NCBI RefSeq assembly: GCF_005938625.1
Contig: NZ_VCNJ01000005.1
Location: 62,001-126,000, forward strand
Direction of reading: 5' to 3'
DNA from: Pseudomonas fluorescens
GTDB taxonomy: Bacteria > Pseudomonadota > Gammaproteobacteria > Pseudomonadales > Pseudomonadaceae
Length of the DNA: 64,000 bases
Shown: positions 56,794 through 64,000 of the stretch, one piece after another
Numbering within the stretch: the stretch's first letter is position 1
Layout of the letters: each line of letters begins with the position of its first letter
Notes under the pieces: generated by a model
Seen by the model: the letters and a program-made list of their open reading frames with translations, nothing else
Databases searched by the model: none
What the model was told of the DNA's origin: nothing
Position numbers and translations under genes: made by a program

Positions 56794-57660
56794 TCAATGC
56801 GCGCCGAGGTCGCGGATCGTCTGTTTGAGAGTTTCGAAGTCGTAATCCGACAGTCCTACATAGTCGAGTACCAGCGGCCCGACGGCGTTCCATTCGAAAT
56901 CTTCGGTCTGGTTGCCCAGCACTCGGTACGAAGCGCAAATATGTTCGGCCATTTTCAGGATCGCCAGCAGGTTTTTCAGCTGGCTGTTGCGCGACGATTC
57001 ATCGCTGAAAATCGCCAAGGCATTGTGGTGATTGGCGATGGCCGCGCTGACATGCTCCGGCAGGCGCCAGGACTTGGCGGTGTAATAGCCGACCACCGCG
57101 TGGTTGGTGTTGAACTCGCTGTTCTCGGTGTCCACTACTCGACATTCGGCGCTGGCATTGGCGTAAGCCTTTTCCAGCACCGTCATGTAATTGGGAAACC
57201 GCTGCAACATCAAAGGCACGCCGCAATCGTGGAACAGGCCCAAGGCGTAAGCCTCGTCACCCGCCTGAGTGCCAACACGCTTGGCCAGCGTCAGGCAGGT
57301 CATCGCCACGTCCTGGGCGGTGTCCCAGAAACGGTTGAGGGTGACGATGGTGTCGTCGTTCATCTCGCCTTTGATCGACTGCGCGTTGATCAGGTTGATG
57401 ATCGAGCGGCTGCCCAACAGGTTCACCGCGCGCTGAATCGAGGTGATCTTGTTGCTCAAGCCGTAATACGGCGAATTGACGATTTTCAGCAGCGAACCGG
57501 ACAAGCCGGGATCCTGGGCGATCAGCTTGGCGATCACCTCCAGGTCCGGGTCGGGCATGTACTGCTCCATTTGCAGATCCACCATGATCTGCGGTTGCGC
57601 AGGCACACTGATGCCTTGCAGCGATTGTTGAATCTGTTCGGTGGTCAGCTCTTGGGACAT
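56794..57660 (-). CDS. HDOD-domain protein
   Basis: 288 residues. The HDOD domain covers most of the protein: IAKLIAQDPGLSGSLLKIVN, YYGLSNKITSIQRAVNLLGS, ALGLFHDCGVPLML. HDOD proteins are signalling scaffolds related to HD phosphohydrolases, often linked to chemotaxis or cyclic di-GMP. No receiver or GGDEF domain is attached. Confidence 0.9.
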   Translation of the reverse strand: MSQELTTEQIQQSLQGISVPAQPQIMVDLQMEQYMPDPDLEVIAKLIAQDPGLSGSLLKIVNSPYYGLSNKITSIQRAVNLLGSRSIINLINAQSIKGEMNDDTIVTLNRFWDTAQDVAMTCLTLAKRVGTQAGDEAYALGLFHDCGVPLMLQRFPNYMTVLEKAYANASAECRVVDTENSEFNTNHAVVGYYTAKSWRLPEHVSAAIANHHNALAIFSDESSRNSQLKNLLAILKMAEHICASYRVLGNQTEDFEWNAVGPLVLDYVGLSDYDFETLKQTIRDLGAH

Positions 57661-57834
57661 AAGTACACACTCTGGGACAGGCGGCGATTCTAACCTCTAA
57701 AAACCGCGAGACGACACACCAGTGGGCAATTGTCAGGAACTTTCATTCAGGCCACGGCTTCGGAATCTGTAATGCCCAATGGATCACTCCGACCCCTTGC
57801 GGCGGCAAACTCCCACAGACTCAGGAGCTTATCG

Positions 57835-58374
57835 ATGGCCACTTCCCTCAACGGCAAACGCGTCGCCTTTTTGGTAACAGACGGTTTCGAGCAGGTCGAA
57901 TTGACCGGTCCCAAGCAGGCGCTGGAGCAAGCCGGCGCCCAGGTCGACATCCTTTCCACCGAGGCTGGCAAGGTCAAAGGCTGGAATCACGACAAACCGG
58001 CGGACGATTTCAAGGTCGACCAGACGTTTCAGGGCGCCAGCAGCGAGCAGTACGACGCAATCGTCCTGCCGGGCGGCGTGCAGAACTCCGACACCATCCG
58101 CATCGATCAGGACGCCCAGCATCTGGTCAAGACCGGCGCCTCTGCCGGCAAACCGATTGCGGTGATCTGCCATGGCGGCTGGTTGCTGATCTCGGCGGGG
58201 CTGGTCAACGGCAAGACCATGACCAGTTACAAGACGCTCAAGGACGACCTGATAAATGCCGGGGCCAATTGGGTCGATAAAGAAGTGGTCAAGGACGGTC
58301 ACCTGATCAGTAGCCGTCAGCCAGATGATATTCCGGCGTTCAACAAGGAGCTGATCGACGCACTGTTGGCGTAG
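57835..58374 (+). CDS. DJ-1/PfpI-family protein
   Basis: 179 residues from the ATG at 57835. Glu in DGFEQVELTGP and the nucleophile Cys in AVICHGGWLLISAG mark the PfpI/YhbO group, proposed peptidase, chaperone or deglycase for stress protection. Which activity applies cannot be told from sequence. Confidence 0.9.
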   Translation: MATSLNGKRVAFLVTDGFEQVELTGPKQALEQAGAQVDILSTEAGKVKGWNHDKPADDFKVDQTFQGASSEQYDAIVLPGGVQNSDTIRIDQDAQHLVKTGASAGKPIAVICHGGWLLISAGLVNGKTMTSYKTLKDDLINAGANWVDKEVVKDGHLISSRQPDDIPAFNKELIDALLA

Positions 58375-58386
58375 AAGTCAAAACCG

Positions 58387-58463
58387 CTTCGCGAGCAAGC
58401 TCGCTCCCACACTGGTCTTGTGTCCGCCACAAATCCCCTGTGGGAGCGAGCTTGCTCGCGAAG
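58387..58463. repeat. REP pair, family GTGGGAGCGAGCTTGCTCGCGAA
   Basis: Inverted copies (58387-58410 and 58440-58463) between the PfpI-like gene and rlmI. Confidence 0.85.
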
Positions 58464-58546
58464 GCGTCGTCAGCGTTTCATCGCTCTCCAATCCCGGCAC
58501 CAGCCCCAACACGCTATACTCCCGCTCTTTTTTCCGGAGCGACGTC

Positions 58547-59743
58547 ATGTCCCTGCCTAGCCTGCGCCTCAAAGCCAACGCCGACCGTCGCCTGCGCAAC
58601 GGCCACTTGTGGGTCTACAGCAACGAAATCGATGTTGCCGCCACCCCGCTGCACGGCTTCCAGGCCGGCGATCAAGCCATCCTCGAAGCCGCCGGCGGCA
58701 AGCCGCTGGGCATCGTTGCGATGAGCCCGAACAACCTGATCTGCGCCCGCCTGCTGTCGCGCGACATTAAAGTTGCGCTGGACAAATCGCTACTGGTGCA
58801 CCGTTTGAACGTGGCCCTGTCGCTGCGCGAGCGCCTGTTCGACAAGCCGTTCTATCGTCTGGTCTATGGTGATTCCGACCTGTTGCCTGGCCTGGTCGTT
58901 GACCGTTTCGGCGACATCCTCGTGGTACAGATCGCTTCAGCAACCATGGAAGCACACAAAGATGACGTGATCGCGGCATTGACCCAAGTGCTCAAGCCAA
59001 GCGGCATCCTGTTCAAGAACGACTCTGCTGCGCGTGATGCTGAAGGCCTCAACCGCTATGTCGAAACCGTGTTCGGCCTGGTGCCGGAGTGGGTGGCGCT
59101 GGAAGAGAACGGCGTGAAGTTCGAAGCCCCGGTCATTCAGGGTCAGAAAACCGGCTGGTTCTACGACCACCGCATGAACCGCGCCCGCCTGGCCCCTTAC
59201 GCCAAAGGCAAACGCGTCCTCGACCTCTATAGCTACATCGGTGGCTGGGGCGTGCAGGCTGCCGCGTTCGGCGCCAGCGAAGTGTTCTGCGTCGATGCTT
59301 CGGCCTTCGCCCTCGACGGTGTCGAGCGTAACGCCGCGCTGAACGGTTTCGCCGACAAGATGACCTGCATCGAAGGCGACGTTTTCGAAGCCCTGAAAGA
59401 GCTGAAAGCCAGCGAAGAACGCTTCGACGTGATCGTTGCCGACCCGCCAGCGTTCATCAAGCGCAAGAAAGACATGAAAAACGGCGAAGGCGCCTACCGT
59501 CGCCTGAACGAGCAAGCCATGCGCCTGCTCAACAAGGACGGCATCCTGGTCAGCGCATCGTGCTCGATGCACTTGCCGGAAGATGATCTGCAAAACATCC
59601 TGCTGACCAGCGCGCGTCATCTGGATCGCAACATCCAGTTGCTCGAGCGTGGCGGTCAGGGCCCGGATCACCCGGTGCACCCGGCCATCGCCGAGACGCG
59701 CTACATCAAGAGCATCACCTGCCGCCTGCTGCCCAACAGCTGA
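58547..59743 (+). CDS. rlmI: 23S rRNA (cytosine1962-C5)-methyltransferase RlmI
   Basis: 398 residues from the ATG at 58547. N-terminal PUA domain (RLRNGHLWVYSNEID), then a SAM methyltransferase with VLDLYSYIGGWGVQAAAFGA and catalytic VADPPAFIKRKKD. A TATACT -10 candidate is at 58515-58520. Last core gene before the accessory block. Confidence 0.92.
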   Translation: MSLPSLRLKANADRRLRNGHLWVYSNEIDVAATPLHGFQAGDQAILEAAGGKPLGIVAMSPNNLICARLLSRDIKVALDKSLLVHRLNVALSLRERLFDKPFYRLVYGDSDLLPGLVVDRFGDILVVQIASATMEAHKDDVIAALTQVLKPSGILFKNDSAARDAEGLNRYVETVFGLVPEWVALEENGVKFEAPVIQGQKTGWFYDHRMNRARLAPYAKGKRVLDLYSYIGGWGVQAAAFGASEVFCVDASAFALDGVERNAALNGFADKMTCIEGDVFEALKELKASEERFDVIVADPPAFIKRKKDMKNGEGAYRRLNEQAMRLLNKDGILVSASCSMHLPEDDLQNILLTSARHLDRNIQLLERGGQGPDHPVHPAIAETRYIKSITCRLLPNS

Positions 59744-59755
59744 TCCATGCGGATG

Positions 59756-59785
59756 ACGGGGAGCCAACAGGCTCCCCGTTTGCTT
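59756..59785 (+). terminator. Terminator after rlmI
   Basis: 10-bp stem ACGGGGAGCC/GGCTCCCCGT with loop AACA (59756-59779), followed by a short T-rich run. Starts 12 bases after the rlmI stop; marks the left edge of the accessory block. Confidence 0.75.
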
Positions 59786-60036
59786 TGCGCAACACCTTCC
59801 CTTCGTTATTCCTCAATACTTCCTACAATTATTTTCCCGCTAACGTGCAGGATATTTCCTTACGTCTTTTAATTACTGAAACTTGCCCTACAAGTTCACT
59901 TCCAGCTAAAGACTGCTCCGACAAAATTACTGGAAATTTCCTACTTAATATCCCCTTGCCAATAATCCATTACAAACTATTATGAAGTTGTCACCACGAG
60001 GTGACTTCAACTATCAATGAACAAGGAGTTCACATC
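59786..60036 (+). other. AT-rich upstream region of the peptide cassette
   Basis: No gene that I can support: the open frame at 59785-59985 starts with TTG, has no ribosome site and does not resemble a known family. Local GC is low (35% by hand count at 59821-59880), against roughly 60% in nearby genes. The region carries the promoter at 59956-59983, and a 5' hairpin (GTCACC-ACGA-GGTGAC, 59990-60005) near the expected transcript start. Confidence 0.5.
59956..59983 (+). promoter_or_regulatory. Candidate promoter of the peptide cassette
   Basis: TTGCCA, 16-base spacer, TATTAT. It stands 53 bases before the peptide start codon, and the predicted transcript would begin with the hairpin at 59990-60005. 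Confidence 0.55.
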
Positions 60037-60108
60037 ATGAAAAACATTTCTCTGGAAAGTAAAAAAATCGCAAACCTGGCTTTTCTGGTTGCCCCTAAAG
60101 CCCGCTAA
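60037..60108 (+). CDS. 23-residue peptide, candidate RiPP-like precursor
   Basis: A 23-codon gene, MKNISLESKKIANLAFLVAP followed by KAR. AAGGAG lies 8 bases before the ATG, one of the strongest ribosome sites in the window, which argues that it is translated. It has five basic residues and one acidic, no Cys, Thr, Tyr or Trp, and no run of one amino acid, so a classical attenuator leader is unlikely. A terminator-like hairpin begins 7 bases after the stop, and a SagB-type oxidoreductase gene follows. Gene finders usually skip genes this short. I infer a precursor for the enzymes downstream; a regulatory leader or a free small protein are the alternatives. Confidence 0.6.
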   Translation: MKNISLESKKIANLAFLVAPKAR

Positions 60109-60115
60109 GTAAGTC

Positions 60116-60152
60116 AGGACGCTGGGGAGTGCCGGCAACCCGGCGTCCTTTT
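60116..60152 (+). terminator. Leaky terminator between peptide gene and enzymes
   Basis: An 11-bp stem with one G-T pair (AGGACGCTGGG, 60116-60126, with CCCGGCGTCCT, 60139-60149), a 12-base loop and a T4 tail. In precursor-first operons such a stem lets the peptide message exceed the enzyme message. It is 28 bases before the downstream ATG. Confidence 0.65.
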
Positions 60153-60179
60153 GACTGCTCCCAGAGTGAATCGACCGAC

Positions 60180-61253
60180 ATGCACATCAATCCTTACTTG
60201 TTTATATTGCCGCGCCCGCCCGGACAAGTTGTGTGGAACTATAAAAACCACACACAACACGAACTTGACCTTAACCATGCAATTCGCCTTGCACAACTCA
60301 TCAACAACCCGGAACTGTTCGACACTCAAAACATAATAGACACACAACTATTGAGCGCGGACATTCTAACCGTTTCAAAAATAGACAACCCGCAATGGGG
60401 CTGGGATGAGCTGTCGAAGATTTATCACATCGGCACACAAAATATTCCCTGTGAACATACCCCGCAAAATATTTACGAGTGGTCCAGACAATATCTGGCG
60501 CACTGCAATGAAGTATTGGCCACGCCGACGCCCGTAACAGATCGCCCAACGTTTGAAACCGAGCAGCGGATAACCCTGCCCGCGCCGTGCGCATTGAATG
60601 ACGACGGCCTGGGAAATGTTCTGCTCCAGCGCAAAACCTGCCGCAGCTACACAGGCGCAGCAATAACGCTGAATGATGTCGGCACCCTGCTTTACCTTTC
60701 CCTCGGTTATCTCCACGAACGTGACAATGATCGCGACGACAGTATCGCCGTCGGACTCAGCGCACGTCGCAGCAGTCCTTCCGCGGGTGGCCTGAACGCT
60801 TGCGAAGGCTTCCTGCTGGTGCAGAACGTCGATGGACTGGACCCGGGCATCTATGTCTATCATCCGGCCGAACATACCTTGAGCCGGGTCAATCCATTAC
60901 CTGAACCAGCGCTGGGCCACTTGCTCGGCGGTCAGCATTTCATCAACAACCTGCCGCTGGGGTTGTTCATCACCGCCCGGTTTGACCGGCTCTGGTGGAA
61001 ATACGAACACTCGCGGGCCTATCGCATGGCCTTCGTCGAAGCCGGTCATCTGTCGCAAACCTTCCAACTGGTCGCCACGGCACTGGGCCTCAATACCTGG
61101 CTGACCGGCGCGTTTGCCGACCAGCAGGTCGAAGCACTCCTCAATATCGAGGGCAGCGCTGAACAACCGCTGTTTTTTGTTGGCTGTGGAGAAAGCGACG
61201 GGCAAGTGATGTGCCACGAAATGCGCGAGCTGTTGCGTGAGGGGCAAGCATGA
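60180..61253 (+). CDS. SagB-type flavin dehydrogenase (nitroreductase fold)
   Basis: 357 residues from the ATG at 60180; an in-frame GTG at 60129 lies inside the terminator stem. The N-terminal part (about 1-140) is a separate helical domain with WNYKNHTQHELDLNHAIRLA and WGWDELSKIYHIGTQN, possibly for substrate binding. The C-terminal nitroreductase domain has RKTCRSYTGAAIT and the SagB hallmark SSPSAGGLNACEGFLLVQN ending DPGIYVYHP. SagB enzymes oxidise azolines to azoles with FMN, but no YcaO cyclase is encoded here. AT-rich first third. Overlaps the next gene as ATGA. Confidence 0.82.
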   Translation: MHINPYLFILPRPPGQVVWNYKNHTQHELDLNHAIRLAQLINNPELFDTQNIIDTQLLSADILTVSKIDNPQWGWDELSKIYHIGTQNIPCEHTPQNIYEWSRQYLAHCNEVLATPTPVTDRPTFETEQRITLPAPCALNDDGLGNVLLQRKTCRSYTGAAITLNDVGTLLYLSLGYLHERDNDRDDSIAVGLSARRSSPSAGGLNACEGFLLVQNVDGLDPGIYVYHPAEHTLSRVNPLPEPALGHLLGGQHFINNLPLGLFITARFDRLWWKYEHSRAYRMAFVEAGHLSQTFQLVATALGLNTWLTGAFADQQVEALLNIEGSAEQPLFFVGCGESDGQVMCHEMRELLREGQA

Positions 61254-62227
61254 CCCTCTCAATTGCAGAGCCGGATGAAGCCCCGGTGTCCTGGGCGCTC
61301 AAATTCACCCTGGGAGACTGGAAGAGCCGCGCCTCCGTGCGCAGCAGTACCCATGACTATCTGTTGCCCGACGATGTGCCGCTGCAACTGCAAACCCGCC
61401 ACTGGTTTCCACCGGCGTTTCTGCCTTATCTGGCTCATCCGGCCATCCAGGCGGCGGGGCGCGATGTGTTGCACCGGCTGTCAGCCAACCACCTGGTGCA
61501 CTTTCTCGATTACACCACTCTGCTCGAACACCGTATCGTCAATCGTGCCGTGGAAGTCATCGTGCACCGGGAACTGCCCATTTACGTGCCTCTGCCGATG
61601 AAACATGCGGCCCTGCAGCTCTACACCGACGAGGGTTATCACGCGCTGTTCTCCAATCGCCTCGCCGAACAGATCGCCGCGTTCTACGGGTTCACCGGGC
61701 GCCCGGTGATTCCAAAGCGCATCTCCCGCATGAACGCTCTGATTGATCGCACCCCGGAAAAGAACCGGGCACTGGCATGGTTTCTGCTGGGTTTCGTCTC
61801 GGAAACCATCATTGCCCGGGAACTGCTGGACGTCTGCCGCGACAGCCTGGTGTCCAGCGTCAACGACATGCTGCGTGACCATCTGGCGGACGAAGCCCGC
61901 CACAGTCGCTACTTCGCCGAAGCGTTCCACTACTTCTGGCTGTCGATGAACAGCCGCCAGCGCACGTTTGCGAGCAGAACATTGCTGGAAATCATCGGGA
62001 TGTTTTTCGAAGCGGACGAACGCTGGCTGCAACAGAGCTTGCGTGGAGCCGGCATTGCTGACAGCGACGTGTTGGAAATTGTCGGCAGCATGGCAACGGT
62101 GCACGCCAATCGTGCGCGTGCACGATCAGGTTCCATCGCTACGCTGGATGCGTTGCGCAAGGCCGGTTTTTTTGCCCTACCCCATAACCAGAAACTTTTT
62201 GCGAAGGCAGGACTGATCGATGGATAA
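61250..62227 (+). CDS. AurF-type diiron oxygenase
   Basis: 325 residues, mainly helical. Metal-binding pattern of the p-aminobenzoate N-oxygenase family: Glu in LLEHRIVNRAVEV, ExxH in YTDEGYHALFS, Glu in GFVSETIIARELL and ExxRH in DHLADEARHSRYF. Members oxidise amines to hydroxylamines or nitro groups, or hydroxylate carbon. The substrate here is unknown; the amines of the 23-residue peptide or a fragment of it are the simplest guess. It overlaps both neighbours (4 and 8 bases). Confidence 0.8.
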   Translation: MTLSIAEPDEAPVSWALKFTLGDWKSRASVRSSTHDYLLPDDVPLQLQTRHWFPPAFLPYLAHPAIQAAGRDVLHRLSANHLVHFLDYTTLLEHRIVNRAVEVIVHRELPIYVPLPMKHAALQLYTDEGYHALFSNRLAEQIAAFYGFTGRPVIPKRISRMNALIDRTPEKNRALAWFLLGFVSETIIARELLDVCRDSLVSSVNDMLRDHLADEARHSRYFAEAFHYFWLSMNSRQRTFASRTLLEIIGMFFEADERWLQQSLRGAGIADSDVLEIVGSMATVHANRARARSGSIATLDALRKAGFFALPHNQKLFAKAGLIDG

Positions 62228-63452
62228 AGGAAAATCCGTGGCAACCACACGACAGCGCCGCGCCGCTGTCAGCCTGTTACTGGCCATGGTGCTGTTGGGC
62301 GTGTTTCCACTGGATGTGCTGCTTCCTTCCTTTCCGGCACTGGCGACCCACTTTCGCCATTCACCGGCAGACATCGCACTGTCAATCAGTCTGTTCGCCG
62401 TGGGGATCGCGTTTGCTCAGGTCCTGATCGGCCCCCTCTCGGACGTGATCGGGCGCAAGGGCTTGTTACTCGTCGGCATGAGCGTATCGATGCTTGGCGC
62501 GCTCGGTTGCGTGATGACCTCCGATTACTCGCTGTTCCTTATATTTCGGGTGATGCAGGCCCTGGGATGTGGATGTTTCGTGCTGTCCCAGGCGCTGGTG
62601 CAGGATCTGTTCGAAGGTGAGGAGCGCGACCGTTTGCGGATCCTGATGGTCACGGCCACCGGGATATTCATCTCGGTATCGCCGCTGGCTGGCACCTTTC
62701 TGCAGGCCACACTCGGCTGGCGCGGCAGCTTCTGGGTTTTTACCGCGCTGTCCGCCACGGTGCTGGTCAAGGCCTGGTTGTTTTTACCAAACAGCCGTCC
62801 GGCCTACAGCGGCACACGGCTCGGTTTCATTCAGTCCTACCGACGCGTGCTGGGGGATTTCGAGTTTGTCGGCTACTGGCTGATATCAGCGTTCGCCTTC
62901 GCCTGCCACTTCTCGTTCATCGTGATTTCGCCGCTGATTTTCATGGATCAACTGCAACTCGCGCCTTATGACTTTTCACTGATTCTGCTGGTCTACGGTG
63001 CCGCTTATGTGGTTGGTGGCATTCTGGCCGCCGTACTGAATCGACGGATCACGCCGGTTCAGCAAATCTTTACCGGGCTGACCCTGATACTGCTGTCGGG
63101 ACTGGCGATGCTGTACCTGGCGGCGAATCATGCGTTGGCGCCGGCCACGGTATTGATCCCGATGCTGATCTGCACCGCGGGCACCACCATTGCCCGCCCC
63201 GCCGCCACCTCTCGGGCCATGGGCCTGTTTCCTGAGAACGCCGGCACCTCGGCCTCGGCGGGCAGTACGATCATCTTTATTTGTGGCGGGCTTATCAGCG
63301 CGCTTGTCAGCCTCAGCCCGGCCAATCTGCAGTCGACGCTGGGTTACAGCTTTGTGCTGCTGAGCGCGATAGCACTGCTGCTCAACAACCGACTCGGCCG
63401 GCGTGCGAAAAAACTTGAAGCCGATGTCGTTGCACAGACCGGCGGTGATTAA
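62220..63452 (+). CDS. MFS exporter, Bcr/CflA type
   Basis: 410 residues with about 12 membrane helices. The loop motif GPLSDVIGRKGLLLVG (between helices 2 and 3) and LDVLLPSFPALATHF in helix 1 fit the drug:H+ antiporter-1 Bcr/CflA group. Start at the ATG at 62220, overlapping the diiron gene by 8 bases. Context suggests export of the cassette's product and self-protection. The stop codon lies in the loop of an 8-bp stem (63438-63462). Confidence 0.87.
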   Translation: MDKGKSVATTRQRRAAVSLLLAMVLLGVFPLDVLLPSFPALATHFRHSPADIALSISLFAVGIAFAQVLIGPLSDVIGRKGLLLVGMSVSMLGALGCVMTSDYSLFLIFRVMQALGCGCFVLSQALVQDLFEGEERDRLRILMVTATGIFISVSPLAGTFLQATLGWRGSFWVFTALSATVLVKAWLFLPNSRPAYSGTRLGFIQSYRRVLGDFEFVGYWLISAFAFACHFSFIVISPLIFMDQLQLAPYDFSLILLVYGAAYVVGGILAAVLNRRITPVQQIFTGLTLILLSGLAMLYLAANHALAPATVLIPMLICTAGTTIARPAATSRAMGLFPENAGTSASAGSTIIFICGGLISALVSLSPANLQSTLGYSFVLLSAIALLLNNRLGRRAKKLEADVVAQTGGD

Positions 63453-63720
63453 ACCCGCCGGTCGTCATCCCACACACGCCGTCTGCACTGGAACAACGCT
63501 TTGCGCCATTCCCTCCAGACGCCAGCGGTGTAGAATCGGCTGATTCATCGCCATTCATCCCCCGGCGGGTTTATGAGCTCAGGCTGAGACCAGCGGCGAT
63601 CCCGCAACGTCATCGGCAACTTCACGGACACACGGTCATTTCTGAGTGTTCCAGACGTCAATAGAAGCTCACTCCCCTTTTGCACCTGATTAGTAAGTGA
63701 TTAGCCGCCCGGAGTGCTCC
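63453..63720 (+). promoter_or_regulatory. Region upstream of ilvD with competing inverted repeats
   Basis: No gene is seen. AAACCCGCCGG (63451-63461) has a perfect 11-bp complement at 63562-63572, and also pairs with ACCGGCGG at 63438-63445, so two structures exclude each other. TAGAAT at 63531-63536 is a possible -10 for ilvD without a clear -35. GGAG at 63711-63714 is the ilvD ribosome site. Confidence 0.4.
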
Positions 63721-64000
63721 ATGCCAGATTACCGCTCGAAAACATCCACCCACGGCCGCAACATGGCCGGCGCCCGCGCACTGTGGCGCGCCACCGGGAT
63801 GAAAGATGACGACTTCAAAAAGCCGATCATCGCCATTGCCAACTCGTTTACCCAGTTCGTACCGGGCCACGTGCACCTCAAGGATCTGGGCCAACTGGTC
63901 GCCCGTGAAATCGAACGCGCCGGCGGTGTGGCGAAAGAATTCAACACCATCGCTGTGGATGACGGCATCGCCATGGGCCACGACGGCATGCTGTATTCGC
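63721..64000 (+). CDS. ilvD: Dihydroxy-acid dehydratase, N-terminal part
   Basis: The first 93 residues, cut by the window end ([20 protein letters not shown]). Conserved [20 protein letters not shown] and [15 protein letters not shown]. An iron-sulfur dehydratase of isoleucine, valine and pantothenate synthesis. In P. aeruginosa ilvD lies next to the rlmI homologue; here the peptide cassette separates them. Confidence 0.96.
   Translation, partial: MPDYRSKTSTHGRNMAGARALWRATGMKDDDFKKPIIAIANSFTQFVPGHVHLKDLGQLVAREIERAGGVAKEFNTIAVDDGIAMGHDGMLYS

Noticed and set aside
59785..59985. 66-codon open frame upstream of the peptide gene
   Set aside because: TTG start, no ribosome site, overlaps the promoter-like AT-rich region and does not resemble a protein family; the low GC makes stop-free runs less informative, but nothing supports coding.
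63562..63700. THI-box-like pieces (GGCTGAGACC at about 63581-63590 and ACCTGAT near 63684) before ilvD
   Set aside because: The pieces are about 95 bases apart and the conserved GGGGTGC and 3' GCG-GGGA parts are missing; ilvD is not a usual TPP riboswitch target. A covariance-model hit would change this.

Overview
This is a chromosomal segment of a Pseudomonas of the fluorescens species complex. The evidence is high GC, the REP families GTGGGAGCGAGCTTGCTCGCGAA and GTTCCCACGCTCCGCGTGGGAA scattered between genes, and a gene order that from about 9.1 kb onward runs largely colinear with the P. aeruginosa PA0353-PA0410 region (from general knowledge; no alignment was run).

Layout. (1) 1-7.9 kb: the end of a LysR regulator (probably MdcR), then a complete malonate decarboxylase operon on the minus strand (mdcA-B-C-D-E-G-H plus transporter madL-madM), with a candidate LysR box and promoter in front and related repeats at both ends. 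(2) 8.1-9.0 kb: a small DUF6124-type gene with a highly structured leader, then REP DNA. (3) 9.1-19.1 kb: the twitching/surface-sensing chemosensory operon pilG-pilH-pilI-pilJ-chpA-chpC, without pilK or chpB. (4) 19.3-25.4 kb: gshB, a tonB3-like gene, algH, ruvX and the pyrimidine operon pyrR-pyrB-pyrC'. (5) 25.5-35.0 kb: a TM2 protein, a C40 peptidase, pilT (no adjacent pilU), yggS-proC-yggT-yggU, metX-metW, a DUF4426 gene, rdgB, hemW and a DUF3392 gene. (6) 35-43.3 kb: kptA between two near-identical repeats, trmB, thiG, thiS, a DUF423 gene, mtgA, rpoH, ftsX-ftsE-ftsY. (7) 43.6-50.6 kb: two M16 peptidase-like genes, rsmD, an alpha/beta hydrolase, an AraC regulator, a sulfurtransferase. (8) 49.9-54.5 kb: a laoR/laoCBA-like long-chain alcohol oxidation locus with a dyad operator lying over its promoter. 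(9) 54.6-59.7 kb: coaD, a ferredoxin, mutM, an HDOD protein, a PfpI-like protein, rlmI.

The most unusual part is 59.8-63.5 kb, between rlmI and the start of ilvD. It holds a 23-codon gene with a strong ribosome binding site, followed at once by a terminator-like hairpin. Then come three overlapping genes: a SagB-type flavin dehydrogenase, an AurF-type diiron oxygenase and a Bcr/CflA-type MFS exporter. The front of this block is clearly AT-richer than its surroundings (43% GC by hand count at 60241-60360). The layout is that of a small peptide-modification and export cassette of RiPP type, without YcaO, radical SAM or lanthionine enzymes. I do not recognise it as a characterised pathway. The product, and whether the peptide is really the substrate, are inference.
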